DNA of 64,000 bases, taken from the NCBI GenBank assembly GCA_004764695.1, contig SMSO01000006.1:1592859-1656858 (forward strand), written 5' to 3'. The stretch comes from Schizochytrium sp. TIO01. Its lineage: Eukaryota > Sar > Bigyra > Thraustochytrida > Thraustochytriidae. Under the pieces are notes generated by a model. The model had not been told where the DNA came from. It made no database searches and saw only the letters and a list, made by a program, of their open reading frames with translations. Position numbers and translations under genes: made by a program. How positions within the stretch are numbered: position 1 is the first letter of the stretch; every line of letters begins with the position of its first letter. Of this stretch, positions 9,936 to 20,816 are shown piece after piece.

Positions 9936-12900
9936 CTAAAACTTCACCTGGGTGAGAGCATCGAGCTGCTTTTTAGCAGAATCTTTGCAGTTTGACTGTG
10001 TCTGCGCCAATGCCTCCTTCTTATAAGCTGTGATCTTGTCGACCCACTCCGGAGCCACAGAGATACCTTCAGATGCTGTCCATATTGGGCTATCAGGGCT
10101 TTGTGCCTGAACATACTTCTGAACACCACGAATATATGCCTCCTGGGAGGAGAGAAGCTTTCTAAGTGCTTCTTGACGGCCTTCGGTGGCATCATCAGAC
10201 TTCTTGTTTTTCTTCTTTTTGGGCTTGGGAAACAAATCTCCCAGCAGGCGAATCAGAGTAGTGATCATGACAGCACCATTACAGAGATCCCAAGCACATT
10301 CTCTTGAGGATTGCTTCTCCACCGCTTTTGTGGCTTCCTCAAGCTGAGCGCATGCAATCTCGACTGTGGTTGTGAGGTTCTCGGCAGAGGTATCATTTGA
10401 GAGAGTTGAAAGGGCGAACTTCATTGTTGTCTGTGCGGCTGTCCATGTCAAAGAGGAAGTGAGGTCAAGTCGGCCACAGAGCTCGGTGATGCGTGCTTCC
10501 ATGACTTCAGCGAAGTCCTCCGAGGGCAACGTCCCGCGTGCGACAACGCCAGCCACTTCAGCAAAAGCTGCACGCAGCTCAATCCAGTCACGGGCCCGCT
10601 CCGACCATGCCGTACGGTATGAGCGCGAGGCAGTGCACGCACGAGACTGAGACCATCCGGGCGTGCGTGTAGAGATACTCTTGCGCTCTCGTACAGCAGT
10701 ATGGCCCATAGGGCAGTCCCAGCTGACCTTGGTCGTGAAATCGTAGTTGGGTGCAAGGTTCTCCATGCCCCATGCCTCAACATCAGCCAGGCGTGTGATG
10801 AGAAACGAAAATCGATCGTCTCCTTCCGCGCCCTCTGTCGTCACGGTCTGATGCCTAATGAATTTTCTGGCTTCTTCGGAGGGGAGCTCCATGAATTCAT
10901 TCTCAAGGTTCACCAAAAATCGCTCCGAGACAGCGACTGCTCGTTGATGGGACGTACGCAAGCGACGATCAATAGAGAGGATCTTGTTTACCTCGGGGAA
11001 GTTCTTCTGCGCGAGGGCGTTGACAGCAAAGGCAGCGTTCTCGCGGCGAGATCCAGTCCAAAGATCTTGAATCTGACGGCAGATCTCTATGGCCTCAGAC
11101 ATAAAACCGAAGTGCAACAGAGCGCCTAACAAGAGGTGGCTCAGAGAGTCGTTCTGGATGTACTTAATACTGAGTGTGTTGTATGCCTCGCAAGCGCGAG
11201 GAACAACGCCGAGACGCAGATAAATCTCTAGGAGCACCAGGGTGAGCTGAAATCCATTCGGGCTGTGCTCAAAGGCTGACTCGAGCAGAGCTGCGGCTGT
11301 GAGAAGATGCTGCGTGGCCGCAGCATCGCCACCTTCTGCCCCGCCATCTTCGCGGCGGTTGGCCATGTCAATAAGAGTATGGGCGGCAAGAATTACGAGC
11401 TCGTCTCCAATCTTGACCTCACGTTGTCCACCCTGAGCACCTTCGTCGAGGAACTTGGTCTTTTCATAAACTTCGAGCAGCTCATTGATGAGCTTGAGCG
11501 ACGCAGCTTCGTCTTGGCCTTCCATAGACCCAAGAAATCGTAAGCATTGATAACATGAAAGGCACGTGCGCACAGCAGCCTTGAGCTTAGCCTTGGTCGA
11601 CTCGTCAATGTTTTCGGGATTGCTGACTTGTTCAAGAAGCATCTCTCGCGAGGTCTTAAGACGATCCTGTAAAAAAGATTCAAGCTGAGGCCGAAGTGTG
11701 GCACAGATACCGGTGAAGGTTTCATCATCCCAGCGACGACCCCATGAGGTAGCCTCAATCTCCTCTGGAAGCCGTTGACCGCGTTTCATGTTCATGAACA
11801 CCATGTTCGCAGGTGGAGGAGTCACAACATCAGGCTTGAGGGCGCTAGGTACCATTGGAATAGCGTCGACGAAGGGTAAAAGCGCGTTGCGCAGGTCTCC
11901 AAAGCAGCACGATTTGGAGTCGAAGGCCTCAAAGTATTCCACGATCTTTGCTACAAGCTCCTTTGCGGTGACTTCGTCGCGTTCGCCGCCAAGGTAGGCC
12001 CGGAGATAGACATGAATGGTTGCGAGGAGCGGTCCTCGACGAGGTTTGTTACCGATATCAGGGTTATTAGAGAGTTTGGAAGCTGTTTCCAGGACCTTTC
12101 TGCGGGCATCTTCGCCGGCGCTGAATGCATTTTCAATAGCTCCGCACCAGTTGCGCCAATCTTCGGGATCTTCCTCGGTGACGAGCTGCAAAAAATGATC
12201 GAGTGCTTTCGAGTGTTCTCCTGCAAGTTGACGCAGTTCTGCGAGGAACAGCAAACGATCCCTAGCGGGAGCTCCTCCAAGGTTCTCTTCTTCCACAAAC
12301 TCGGCTGCTTTGGCAGGCTTTCCTTGAAGTGCCACTGCCTGTGCCACGAGTACGCAAAGTCCACGTACAGCTGTTGCTGCCGATGATGGCGATGCTGCTG
12401 CAACGGCATTCGGGTTTGCGTCTTTGTTGATCTTCTCTCGAGCAAGAACCTTTCTCAACATGGCCTCTGCAAAAGCAAACTTTTTGTTAGCTTCCGCGTG
12501 GTTCTCAGCATCGTTTTCCGCAAGCATAAGGCCTTCCCAGAGCATCACTGTGCCGCACCACGCCAGGTAATCCTCAGAGCCCTTTGCTTTAGCCATTCTC
12601 ATTGAAGTTGTTGCTGCTTCTGACAATAGGTTCTCTCGAATGCATGCTTCAAAGTATGCATCCATGTGGTCTACATCGCTGCCGATCGCCTTCGCGAAAA
12701 GTTGTCGCAATTCATTCTCAGCACCAAGTCTTGCAAGTGCCTGCGAGGCGTAATGCACGGTGTCCGACTGCAAATTTTTCTCGTCCGCCATCAAGCTCTG
12801 GACCTCCTCTAATGCCTCCGTTCGCATGCCACGACCCTCCAAAGCGAGAGCTTTAAGCGCACGCGACAGTCCAAATTTCGCAAGGTCCTTTTTATCGAGC

Positions 12901-13007
12901 AGCTTCAAGGCGCTTTTGTAGTCGCGGGTCACGAAGATGGCCTGGTACACGGGCTGCAGTCGCCGCTGCAGCACCTCACGGGCAGCGGCCTCCGCTCGAG
13001 AGCTCAT
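9936..13007 (-). CDS. NAA25: NatB N-terminal acetyltransferase auxiliary subunit (NAA25/Mdm20 family)
   Basis: The ORF continues upstream only to a GTG, so I take the ATG at 13007, giving 1023 aa; human NAA25 is a little shorter. The N-terminus (RRLQPVYQAIFVTRDYKSAL, then a LLDKKDLAKFG-like stretch and ALKALALEGRGMRTEALEEV) matches the TPR-type superhelix opening of Mdm20-family proteins. TPR-like helical pairs continue to about residue 650. FPEVNKILSIDRRLRTSHQR and the helical C-terminal half fit the family. NatB acetylates nascent chains beginning Met-Asp, Met-Glu, Met-Asn or Met-Gln; this subunit anchors catalytic NAA20 to the ribosome. A short Lys-rich tract (PKPKKKKNKK) lies near the C-terminus, where a ribosome or RNA contact is possible. 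The family assignment comes from the overall pattern rather than a catalytic motif. Confidence 0.82.
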   Translation of the reverse strand: MSSRAEAAAREVLQRRLQPVYQAIFVTRDYKSALKLLDKKDLAKFGLSRALKALALEGRGMRTEALEEVQSLMADEKNLQSDTVHYASQALARLGAENELRQLFAKAIGSDVDHMDAYFEACIRENLLSEAATTSMRMAKAKGSEDYLAWCGTVMLWEGLMLAENDAENHAEANKKFAFAEAMLRKVLAREKINKDANPNAVAAASPSSAATAVRGLCVLVAQAVALQGKPAKAAEFVEEENLGGAPARDRLLFLAELRQLAGEHSKALDHFLQLVTEEDPEDWRNWCGAIENAFSAGEDARRKVLETASKLSNNPDIGNKPRRGPLLATIHVYLRAYLGGERDEVTAKELVAKIVEYFEAFDSKSCCFGDLRNALLPFVDAIPMVPSALKPDVVTPPPANMVFMNMKRGQRLPEEIEATSWGRRWDDETFTGICATLRPQLESFLQDRLKTSREMLLEQVSNPENIDESTKAKLKAAVRTCLSCYQCLRFLGSMEGQDEAASLKLINELLEVYEKTKFLDEGAQGGQREVKIGDELVILAAHTLIDMANRREDGGAEGGDAAATQHLLTAAALLESAFEHSPNGFQLTLVLLEIYLRLGVVPRACEAYNTLSIKYIQNDSLSHLLLGALLHFGFMSEAIEICRQIQDLWTGSRRENAAFAVNALAQKNFPEVNKILSIDRRLRTSHQRAVAVSERFLVNLENEFMELPSEEARKFIRHQTVTTEGAEGDDRFSFLITRLADVEAWGMENLAPNYDFTTKVSWDCPMGHTAVRERKSISTRTPGWSQSRACTASRSYRTAWSERARDWIELRAAFAEVAGVVARGTLPSEDFAEVMEARITELCGRLDLTSSLTWTAAQTTMKFALSTLSNDTSAENLTTTVEIACAQLEEATKAVEKQSSRECAWDLCNGAVMITTLIRLLGDLFPKPKKKKNKKSDDATEGRQEALRKLLSSQEAYIRGVQKYVQAQSPDSPIWTASEGISVAPEWVDKITAYKKEALAQTQSNCKDSAKKQLDALTQVKF

Positions 13008-13827
13008 TGTCGGTCGGGGTGAGTGCCTGCCTAGCTGCACGGAGCGGGGCGTGAGGTCGCGTCAGAGTTGGCGCTCGGAGCGATTATGATTTGGCCACGC
13101 AAAGCTCTCTTGACTTCTTCTCTTCTGCTGTATCCGAAGGAGCCTCTGGTGCGTCTACTGCGCTAAGTAAGTGGTAGTAAGTGATCCACGATTATTTTTA
13201 TTTCTATTGTGCAGATTTTGACCTATTGTAAGTACCTCAGGAACAAGTAGAAGTAAAATTGCGCATAAAGTAGACTTTTCTGCATAACTCACTTATGCGG
13301 CTTGGCGGTAGTTGATCTCGCCGGGGCTAAGACGTCTTACTGCTTATTATGAAGGAAATGAACGATTTTCATGGCTTGCATTCGATCATTCATTCCATTG
13401 GAGTCGGAGATGAATTCAAGGCCTCAAAGAACACAGCTTTATTATCTAGGCAATTTGGTGCTTAAAGATGATGTGATATACAACTCACCGAGCTTTTCTA
13501 TATTCGCTTGAGTTGCAAAGATTTGCGATGCCGCTCTTGGAGATTGTATTTCCTCAGCACTAGTACTAACTACTGCTCTACATAATACATAATAGTAAGT
13601 TATGGATGAATAGTAGTACGGATAAGAAATGATGATGCGATTAGTCAGCATCAAAACAAAGATAAACAAGTTCTTAACGGCGGGGCTCATCGCAAGGCGA
13701 GAGATCAGTTGCTGGAACAAAGCACATATCTTAGCGGCAGGACACCAACGTGGTCATCTTACTAAAACTAGGAATATTCTAATTGCAAGAGCACGCAAGG
13801 AGCAACAGACGACTGGACATCTCCAAA
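13008..13827. other. Divergent intergenic region
   Basis: About 820 bp between the start of NAA25 (-) and the start of the secreted-protein gene (+); it should contain both promoters. There are several TAGTA/TACTA-rich stretches (13150-13200, 13560-13630) but no element I can name. The plus-strand frame is open from a TTG at 13783, which I treat as leader. Confidence 0.4.
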
Positions 13828-14628
13828 ATGGCGCCCATGGCTCTTATGAACTTGCTCGTGGTCGCTATGATGTTACATATCTGTGCAAGCCAAAGTCTAG
13901 GTGGCAACACATGTTCAGAAACTTTATCCTTACAGGATGCAAAATGCGGGGCAAACTTTGGGATTACTGAAGAAATAAATCCTGCCCTTCAGCGAAGCTT
14001 ACCAATCGACATGCCAGCACGTTGGAAAGCTCGAGTCCGTATCACACAACATCAGGTTGACCCTGGTCTGGTTTACCCGCCACGGCTCATAGAACTTATG
14101 GTACACATCGATCAAAATCAGCACCAAGCGAGGATTGAGACATTACAAGGTGAGAACCAAGGTCAGGTCTTTTTGAGACACTATGACCCCGAAGAGGGGT
14201 TCGAGTATCGTTTCTACGAGAACCGCTGCGAACGTGCTTTTCTAAACGTGGCATGGCCCAAAGCCCAATGGCCTCAGCAGGTAAAATATTTAGGAAAGAA
14301 TCACTGGGTGGATGCTCAGAAAACCGCTGTGTCACGAGAAGCTGTTGGTGTTGAGCGTGTACACTTCTACAGTGAGCCTGGTGATGGCTTTGTGAGCAAA
14401 TGCGAGGTAGAGTTCGTTCGCGAGGTCCCTGAGATAGGTGAGATTATTGAACCGCTCACCACATATGAACTTCTTGATGTCCGCATTCCCTCCCCAGACA
14501 CGGCACAAGAGTGGGACCTGGGCGTAGATACTCAATTAGCCTCTTTAGGACTCTCTCGGAGTGATTGCTATTTACATGGTTCAGGCTGGCCCTACACCAG
14601 TCTTCTCCATACGTACATTCAAGTTTAA
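13828..14628 (+). CDS. Secreted protein, possible ependymin-like fold
   Basis: A 266-aa ORF from the ATG at 13828 (context CCAAAATGG). The N-terminus MAPMALMNLLVVAMMLHICA is a clear signal peptide, followed by a Cys-containing mature start (GGNTCSETLSLQDAKC). The mature part is beta-rich: RLIELMVHIDQNQHQARIET, then RHYDPEEGFEYRFYENRCER. A paired beta-strand, a Y-D-x-G turn and a Cys are also typical of ependymin-related secreted lipid-binding proteins. There is no membrane anchor. Four or more Cys residues suggest disulfides. The ependymin link is a weak pattern match and could be wrong; a lineage-specific secreted protein is equally possible. Confidence 0.65.
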   Translation: MAPMALMNLLVVAMMLHICASQSLGGNTCSETLSLQDAKCGANFGITEEINPALQRSLPIDMPARWKARVRITQHQVDPGLVYPPRLIELMVHIDQNQHQARIETLQGENQGQVFLRHYDPEEGFEYRFYENRCERAFLNVAWPKAQWPQQVKYLGKNHWVDAQKTAVSREAVGVERVHFYSEPGDGFVSKCEVEFVREVPEIGEIIEPLTTYELLDVRIPSPDTAQEWDLGVDTQLASLGLSRSDCYLHGSGWPYTSLLHTYIQV

Positions 14629-15398
14629 CGTTGCTCATGGTAGGTGAAAGCAAAAAGTACCCAATCTTGCTCTTATTTCATTTCAAGACTATTCACTTCA
14701 AGCTCATTCACACTCTCTCTCATTTTACTCTCATAAATTAAATCCTGTGTATTAAGTTATTATGTGTTGTATCTTTTGTTCCCTGGCATCAAAGGAAGTC
14801 ATCAGCTGTGTTACACATTGGGGGCATGCTGTTGATGTGAAGTTCTATTCTCTGGTTTCTGCAGTATATATAATTTCAGGACGAGCAATCTCTGCAGACT
14901 AAGCAAATCTTTTTTCGAAATCAGAGCACTGATCTCCGTAGTTTAGCTTCTAGACTAGCTTGCTATATCGCTACAAGCTCTTTCTACGTTATCTCATTTC
15001 CTCACAACTTAAAAGGACGATTTCCTGATGCTTCGATTGATAATACTACCATAATTTAACCACCTCTACCCGGACCATAACTGCCCCCTTCGTCTTGATG
15101 CCACCCTCCTTCTACAGCAGTGCAGTATGTTTGTGTGAGGGCGTTTCTCCTCTTCGCTTTGCACTCTTTTCCGCAAATTGAGAGCGCCGCATGCAATTAT
15201 GATAAAGTCCCTTTCAAGTCCTTTTTTCCCCTTGTCATTGGTGCAAACAACTACCTTTGGGCATTATAAGAGTCACATACGCGTGAATAGGACTGAGTAA
15301 ATTGAAAGAAGAGAGAAAGAAAGAAAGATAGCAGAAAGTAGAAAGCAGAAAGCAGAAACCTAACCAACTCCGTCGCGCCGGGGCTGGTTTGGAGTGGG
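14629..15398. other. Intergenic with purine-rich leader of TOP6B
   Basis: About 770 bp. The last part (15303-15360) is a purine-rich tract made of GAAA and GCAGAAA units just upstream of the TOP6B ATG, probably the 5' UTR. The remainder shows no gene. Confidence 0.4.
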
Positions 15399-18125
15399 AT
15401 GGCGCCAAAGAAGGTACGTTTCTTATTGGGAGTAGGCCTCTGTATATCTGGGTACCTGCTGCTCTGCACTAGACTGCGACATTATGTCCGGAGGTGCCGT
15501 AGACGCTCAGATTGCGGACCTAACCATGACATGCTCGTTCGTTCGTACACATATTAATGTTTTTGGGAGAGACACTAACGAAACACAAGTTGCTTTGGTT
15601 CTTCCTGTGCGGGTCCGTTCTACTCTATCATTTTGAAACAGAGCGCCACGGCGCAGACGAAATCTCCTGCAGAGTTCTTTGCGGAGAACCAAAATATTGC
15701 TGGATTTGACAATGTACGTTTGATTCATTCAGGAGGCTGTGTCTTGTCTTCCTTGTGGCTCGTCATAAGCGAGAGAGCGCTCGCTTCATCCGAATTTGAA
15801 CTCCAACTAACATTTGAAGAGTGTAATGGCTGTGCAGGCAGGAAAATCCCTCTATACTACGATTCGAGAGCTTGTGGAGAACTCTCTTGATGTAAGTCGT
15901 TGGCGTGTGCTGTTGTACAAAGAGGCCAAGAAAGTCAATCGTGTTATGCTCCTGTTTTACTAACTGTCCAGCAATCTTAATGTGTATTTCTTGTGATAAT
16001 CAATAGGCTGCAGAGTCCATTGATGTTCTGCCCAATATTGATTTGACCATGTAAGTGGATATTTGAAGGAGATCAAACCTTGAATAAAATCAAGTCGACT
16101 AACCTCTTTTCCGCCTACCAAACAAATAACTGTTAAAATGCTCATCACGACAGCACGGAGCTTTCGCCCAAATCTTTCGCTCTTCAACGTGGAGTAGACT
16201 ATGGAGATCGTGTTGATGATGGCTTGTACCTTGAAAAGGCGAATAAAAAAAATAACAAGTCCAACAAGAAGAACAATCGAAAAGATGCGGCTGGAGACGG
16301 GGACGACGACATTATACCCTTGGATGACGATCAGGATGGCGCTGGTAACGAAACGAAGGGGGACAAACGTGCTGCTGCGCGTACTGACCAGTATTATCGA
16401 ATCAGTTGCCGTGACAATGGATGTGGAATGGCTCACAATGAAGTCCCAAACATGTTTGGTCGCGTGCTTGCAGGTACAAAGTACAATGTTAAGCAAGCGC
16501 GTGGTAAGTTTGGTCTCGGTGCAAAGATGGCTCTCATTTGGTCTCAAAAATCCACGGCTTTGCCTATTGAAGTCACCACAGGTCATTCCACTGACCCAAA
16601 TGTCCCTCCCAAGTCAATTACATACTGTAAACTTGGTATTGACATTCAGAAAAACGAGCCTAAAACTCAAATACATACCGAGAAGCCAAACACGGAGAGC
16701 TGGCGGGGGTCCATTGTGGAACTAGTCATTCGTGGTAACTGGACGAATTACCGTGGCAAAATCCTTCAATATCTCCAGCAGCTTGCTGTCATTACACCGT
16801 ATGCCGAGTTCAATCTGGACTTTACCAGCGAAATAAATCAGGGCCGCGGATGCAAACGCCAGTATATTCGGCGCTCTAATGAACTGCCGCGGCCGGCTCA
16901 GGAGGTGAACTACCATCCGAAAAGTGTGGACAACATGATTGTGACAAGACTTTTGCACAAGGTGACGGCTAGTATGAAGGTTGAATCTTTTTTGACGAGA
17001 GAGCTTTCAAGCATCAACAAGAAGCTTGCTGGACGCCTTATGGAGGAACTCGTCGGAAGAACAAAGGGGGCTGTAAGCAAGGATATGAATTGTGGACAGC
17101 TAGTAAAGTCAAACCACGTGCAAGATCTTACGCAGCTTCTTCGAGATACGACTCTCTTCAGCCCTCCTGACTCGACCTGTTTAAGTCCTGCCGGTGAATA
17201 CAATCTTTCACTTGGCATCCGTAAGGAGTATGATCCGGAGCTGGTTGCAACAGCCACGTCGAAACCAAGTTCATACAATGGCCACCCATTTATTGTTGAA
17301 GCCGCACTTGCGCTTGGATTGAAGCAGTCAGACAAGGGTGATGCAAAGGCAGGTACGGTAGTATTTCGCTTTGCCAATCGTATTCCCTTGCTTTTCTCTG
17401 GAGGCAGTGATGTGGCTACAATTGTTGCGAACAAGCACATTAAGTGGGCAACTTACCAGATCAACCCTAAGCAGGAACGTGTAGGTGTCTTTGTGAGTAT
17501 TGTGAGTACTAAAATCCCGTTCAAAGGTACCGGCAAAGAATTCATTGGTGTTGATGTAGATGAAATTCGCGAGTCTGTGGTGTCTGCTATTCGTTCATGT
17601 GCCAAGCAGCTCAAGTCCAAGGTTCAAAATCGCAAGGCAGCTGATGAGCGGGCAAACCGGGTCAAACTGCTTGTAAAGCACGTGCCAGATGTGGCGCGAG
17701 CATTGACGAATGTTCTTGATCAGATTCGGAATGGCGCACAGAAACGTGTGGCTGACGCGGGTCCTGAAGGAGAGGCAGCGTTGAAGGTACGCCGTCTAGC
17801 ACTTACTGCAACGGGTATAACTGAGGATCCTTACACGCGAATTTTAGCGTTGGAACGATCTTTGCCACTCGGTCGAAAGCTTGATGATGCTCTTCTTCAG
17901 GAACGGCTGCACCAGGCAATCAAGGATGCTGATCTTGCTCATGCAAACGAAGATGTTAAGCGTCGTGGTCGGGGTGCAGCAAACAACACTAACGTATATC
18001 TCATTCCCGAGCGCCGCCCCGATCATTCTTTTGCGAGTTCTTTGGTTGTGCACCCTCTCATGACTTTGCGACTTTTGGCAAATGCAGAGCGCAAACCTGG
18101 CACGTCAGTAATTACCCTTTCGTAG
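15399..18125 (+). CDS. TOP6B: DNA topoisomerase VI subunit B (five exons)
   Basis: I joined exons 15399-15413, 15642-15713, 15838-15891, 16007-16050 and 16154-18125, giving 718 aa in frame. All four introns (228, 124, 115 and 103 nt) are GT-AG with GTACGT or GTAAGT donors. The GHKL ATPase domain is complete: SPAEFFAENQNIAGFDN, RELVENSLDAAES (N44 should coordinate Mg), DNGCGM (149-154), LAGTKY, and GKFGLGAKMAL (about 179-189). The transducer domain follows, and the wording is closest to plant/algal TOP6B. An unusual Lys/Asn- then Asp-rich insert (about residues 88-135) separates the N box from the DNGCGM box. Topo VI is an A2B2 type II topoisomerase; in plants it drives endoreduplication and decatenation with a SPO11-like A subunit, which is not in this window. 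Confidence 0.95.
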
Positions 18126-18990
18126 TCACACCTTTGCTACGCGACAAGGGGACCATCAAAGTGGCTATCCAGTAATTAAAATAATAAGAAAATATATTTT
18201 CATTCAATGTAGAGAACTTTGTATGTTTTTCATACTTTGAAACATGTTTAAAGCAAGACCTTCTCAGTGCTCTCAGTATGATGGTTTCAACAGTAGATGA
18301 TACCAAAGTAGATCCAGGGTTTGTCTCCACTTTTTTGTATTCCCAGGGTGCGAGGATATTATAAATCAATATCTTTTATTTAGCTTACTTGATATAGATC
18401 AATATCATTTAACATCTCTTCTGTTTCTTTCCCAGCTTGGCGAACACCTAAGACAGAATAGATGGAGCACCCGAAGCACAGAAACGAATTTTTTGCTAAT
18501 ACTTTCATCTTCATGTGCTTGGCTTCCCAGCACACATTCCGAGAGGCGGTATCCTGAATTGGAGGTCTCCTACTTTCACGTGCTCTCATTTTCCAAAGTC
18601 TCAGAGTTCTCCTATTACCACGTTAATTGGAAGAGTAAAACTTTCGGAGCTTATCGCATCAACGCTGACGAGAGCTGCCTGGCATCCGAATGGTGCATTC
18701 AATTGCTTACATTTCGCAGTCCCTCCATCTCTTCTGCAGTCTACCTCCTGCAAAGGTCCGATTTGTTTTTTTTTGTCCTTCTTCCCATTTCCATCGCAGG
18801 CCACAGCACCACAGCATTCGACTCAAACTCTTCCTATTACCATTTCTCATCAGTGCCTCAAGCTGAATGAGCCTCATAGACAAAAACCCAACCAACAGCA
18901 GCGGGCATCAACAAAAGTTTCTTCGTGCAACTTGAAGGCTCCGGGTACATGCTCATCTCATAAAATAACCTACCTCGTGCTGTACTTAAT
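18126..18990. other. Intergenic
   Basis: About 860 bp, AT-rich for the first 370 bases and more mixed after. Several overlapping ORFs of 60-125 codons exist on both strands, but none has a protein-like composition. No gene is supported. Confidence 0.4.
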
Positions 18991-19418
18991 ATGTCCAACC
19001 TGCGAGGGGATCCGTCGGGAGCTCTTCGCACCTGCTTTCGTGGCTCTCGTTTCCTCACGGGACATGGCACTGCTTCGCCAAACTTGCCTCCACCGCTGCC
19101 CAGGATGCCTCTCCGCCGCTTCGTCCCAAGGTAGCCCCGCCGAGACCAACCGTCGTGGAGTTCAACGCCATCAATCCTTGCGAACTTGTGGCACTCAAAG
19201 GTGTCACCTTCTTCGTCTACTACCTAGAAAACGGATACCTGCCACAATCAGCCCTGACAAGTTCTGCTCGCGACCAGGCCTGCCTCTTGGCCGAGCCTCG
19301 CGAGTCTGCAGGTGCACGGCCTCGCCATCGCAGCGCTCGCGAGAACGACTTCGACTTCGACTTCAACTTTGACTTCGACTTTGACTTCGACTTTGACTTC
19401 GACTTTGCGAAATTGTAA
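18991..19418 (+). pseudogene. Possible small or decayed coding region in two frames
   Basis: Local G+C and codon pattern rise compared with the flanks. One frame starts at the ATG at 18991 and gives 47 codons of Arg/Leu/Pro-rich, targeting-peptide-like sequence, ending at TAG 19132. A second frame, open from about 19133 to TAA 19418, continues with protein-like sequence (VEFNAINPCELVALKGVTFF and so on) and ends in Asp-Phe repeats. Joining them needs a frameshift or a splice near CCAAG/GTAGCC. It may be a broken gene, a two-exon gene or chance. I recognise no family. Confidence 0.3.
19347..19406 (+). repeat. GACTTC/GACTTT hexanucleotide microsatellite
   Basis: About ten units of GACTTC, GACTTT or one AACTTT in tandem. 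In the plus frame they encode alternating Asp-Phe. On the minus strand the same tract reads as Lys-Ser repeats in one frame. Confidence 0.9.
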
Positions 19419-20090
19419 TATGCGGGAAACAAGGATTCGGTCTCCCCACCAAAGCCCAAAAAATCAATCAGCGCCGGCTCCTGCAATTCCTCCAATCAAG
19501 GCCTCATCGCAGAACTGCCGCCAAACCGCCACAGCTCCAAACGAGCAGCAGCTCTACGCACTTATGCACCCGCTCCCTCCTGACCTTTCGTTGTCCAAGT
19601 AGAGCAGAAGATCTCAAGTTCTCAACAACGGCGCCAACGACGAATATGTACAACCGCCAAGGAAAGATTTCGCAACCCTAATTTTCCTTTTAAAAATCCC
19701 TATAGGACCCCCCAAGGCCTACAAGCGCCCCCTATTAATGAGGTGTCGCTGATGGGAGGGGGGTATAGATGGATTATATTCCAGTTGGTGTGCAACCGCT
19801 TTGCCTGGGTCCTAGTGCTCGATATGTGGATCCTAGAAGAGATGCAACAGCAGTTTTGGGAGAGCTTTAATGACGTATATATGTGAAACAGTAGTAGTAA
19901 GTACGAAAGTGACTAATTTTTTCTTGGAATATTGAACGAACTATTGAGAATAAGGAAACTCATTACTTTATGGTAAAGTCATTTTTGGTCAGTATACGCT
20001 GTTGTTTAACTGACTTGTGCGTGGCAGCGCAAGTGGAGTATAGCAAATTGCAAGTGTAGAATAGTGGTCTGCAACGAAAAGCTAAAGCTG
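19419..20090. other. Intergenic
   Basis: About 670 bp with no recognised gene or element. A short G-rich tract (GGGAGGGGGG) lies near 19755. The far end should be the 3' UTR of the minus-strand gene that ends at 20091. Confidence 0.4.
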
Positions 20091-20815
20091 TCAGTCAATT
20101 AGGAGCGCGACCTCAAATTCTCTTCGCTGGCCATAGGCGTGGTACTTGATAGTTAGAGGTGGCAAAACCCGATCACCTGGAGCTCAGACAGGCCAGTGGA
20201 GCTGTGGACTGCCTTGCGGCTGCATTCTGCTATTAGCTCGCGGCTTTCGACGGTGCGCGGCCGAGGATCAATTAACCTAACTGTCAGGTCAGACGAGAAC
20301 TGGTGAGTCAAAGAAGAAACCACCACTGTGCTCTTGCCTTCTTTGCCACTCTGTACATCGAAAACGCTCATATTACGCCCTCCCTCCGGTGTAGTCTTGA
20401 GCTGCGGAGCTAAGAGCGCCGGCGCATTGAGTGATTGTGCCTCTGTGGAAACTGACGGCATCAAATCAATCGCCTTGTGAAGTTCGGATAAGGCGAAAGC
20501 TATCTATCTCCTCTATAAAGATAGGCTCAGAAAACATTTGCGTAGACTAGGTTGTGCTGCATCACGCTTAATTAATTGCATTGCGTCCGTTATTGTACAT
20601 TCATTTGCGGAGCGTAATACTTTGATCCAGCTGACCCCGGTGATTCCGGGTTTCGGCTCTGAGGTGCGTGAGGCTTGCAGCTGTGCGAGGTATCGCTCTC
20701 TATTCAACATAAGTTCTGTGGTCCCGTGAACATCTTTGGAGGGTTTTAGACCTCTGGAGGCGCTGACATAGACTTGGAACTTTCGAAATATACTAAGATT
20801 GGTGACGGTCTCCAT
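20091..20815 (-). CDS. Small spliced protein, unrecognised
   Basis: Two protein-like ORFs on the minus strand join in frame if a 66-nt intron (20500-20565, GTGATG...ATAG) is removed. A third short exon ending at TGA 20091 joins if a 50-nt (20127-20176) or 32-nt (20145-20176) GTGATC...AG intron is removed. The result is about 200-208 aa from the ATG at 20815; a later ATG at 20710 is an alternative start. The first exon has a basic, helical character (LMLNRERYLAQLQ). The second has a beta-like stretch (KSTVVVSSLTHQF, LTVRLIDPRPR). The introns are shorter than those of TOP6B and share a GTGAT donor, so the splicing model is tentative. No domain recognised. The start lies back to back with the plus-strand gene at 20817. 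Confidence 0.45.
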
Positions 20816-20816
20816 A

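Noticed and set aside
18515-19372. Plus-strand ORF of 285 codons
   Set aside because: Composition is low-complexity and Ser/Pro/Arg-rich, with no motif; other frames look better in its second half.
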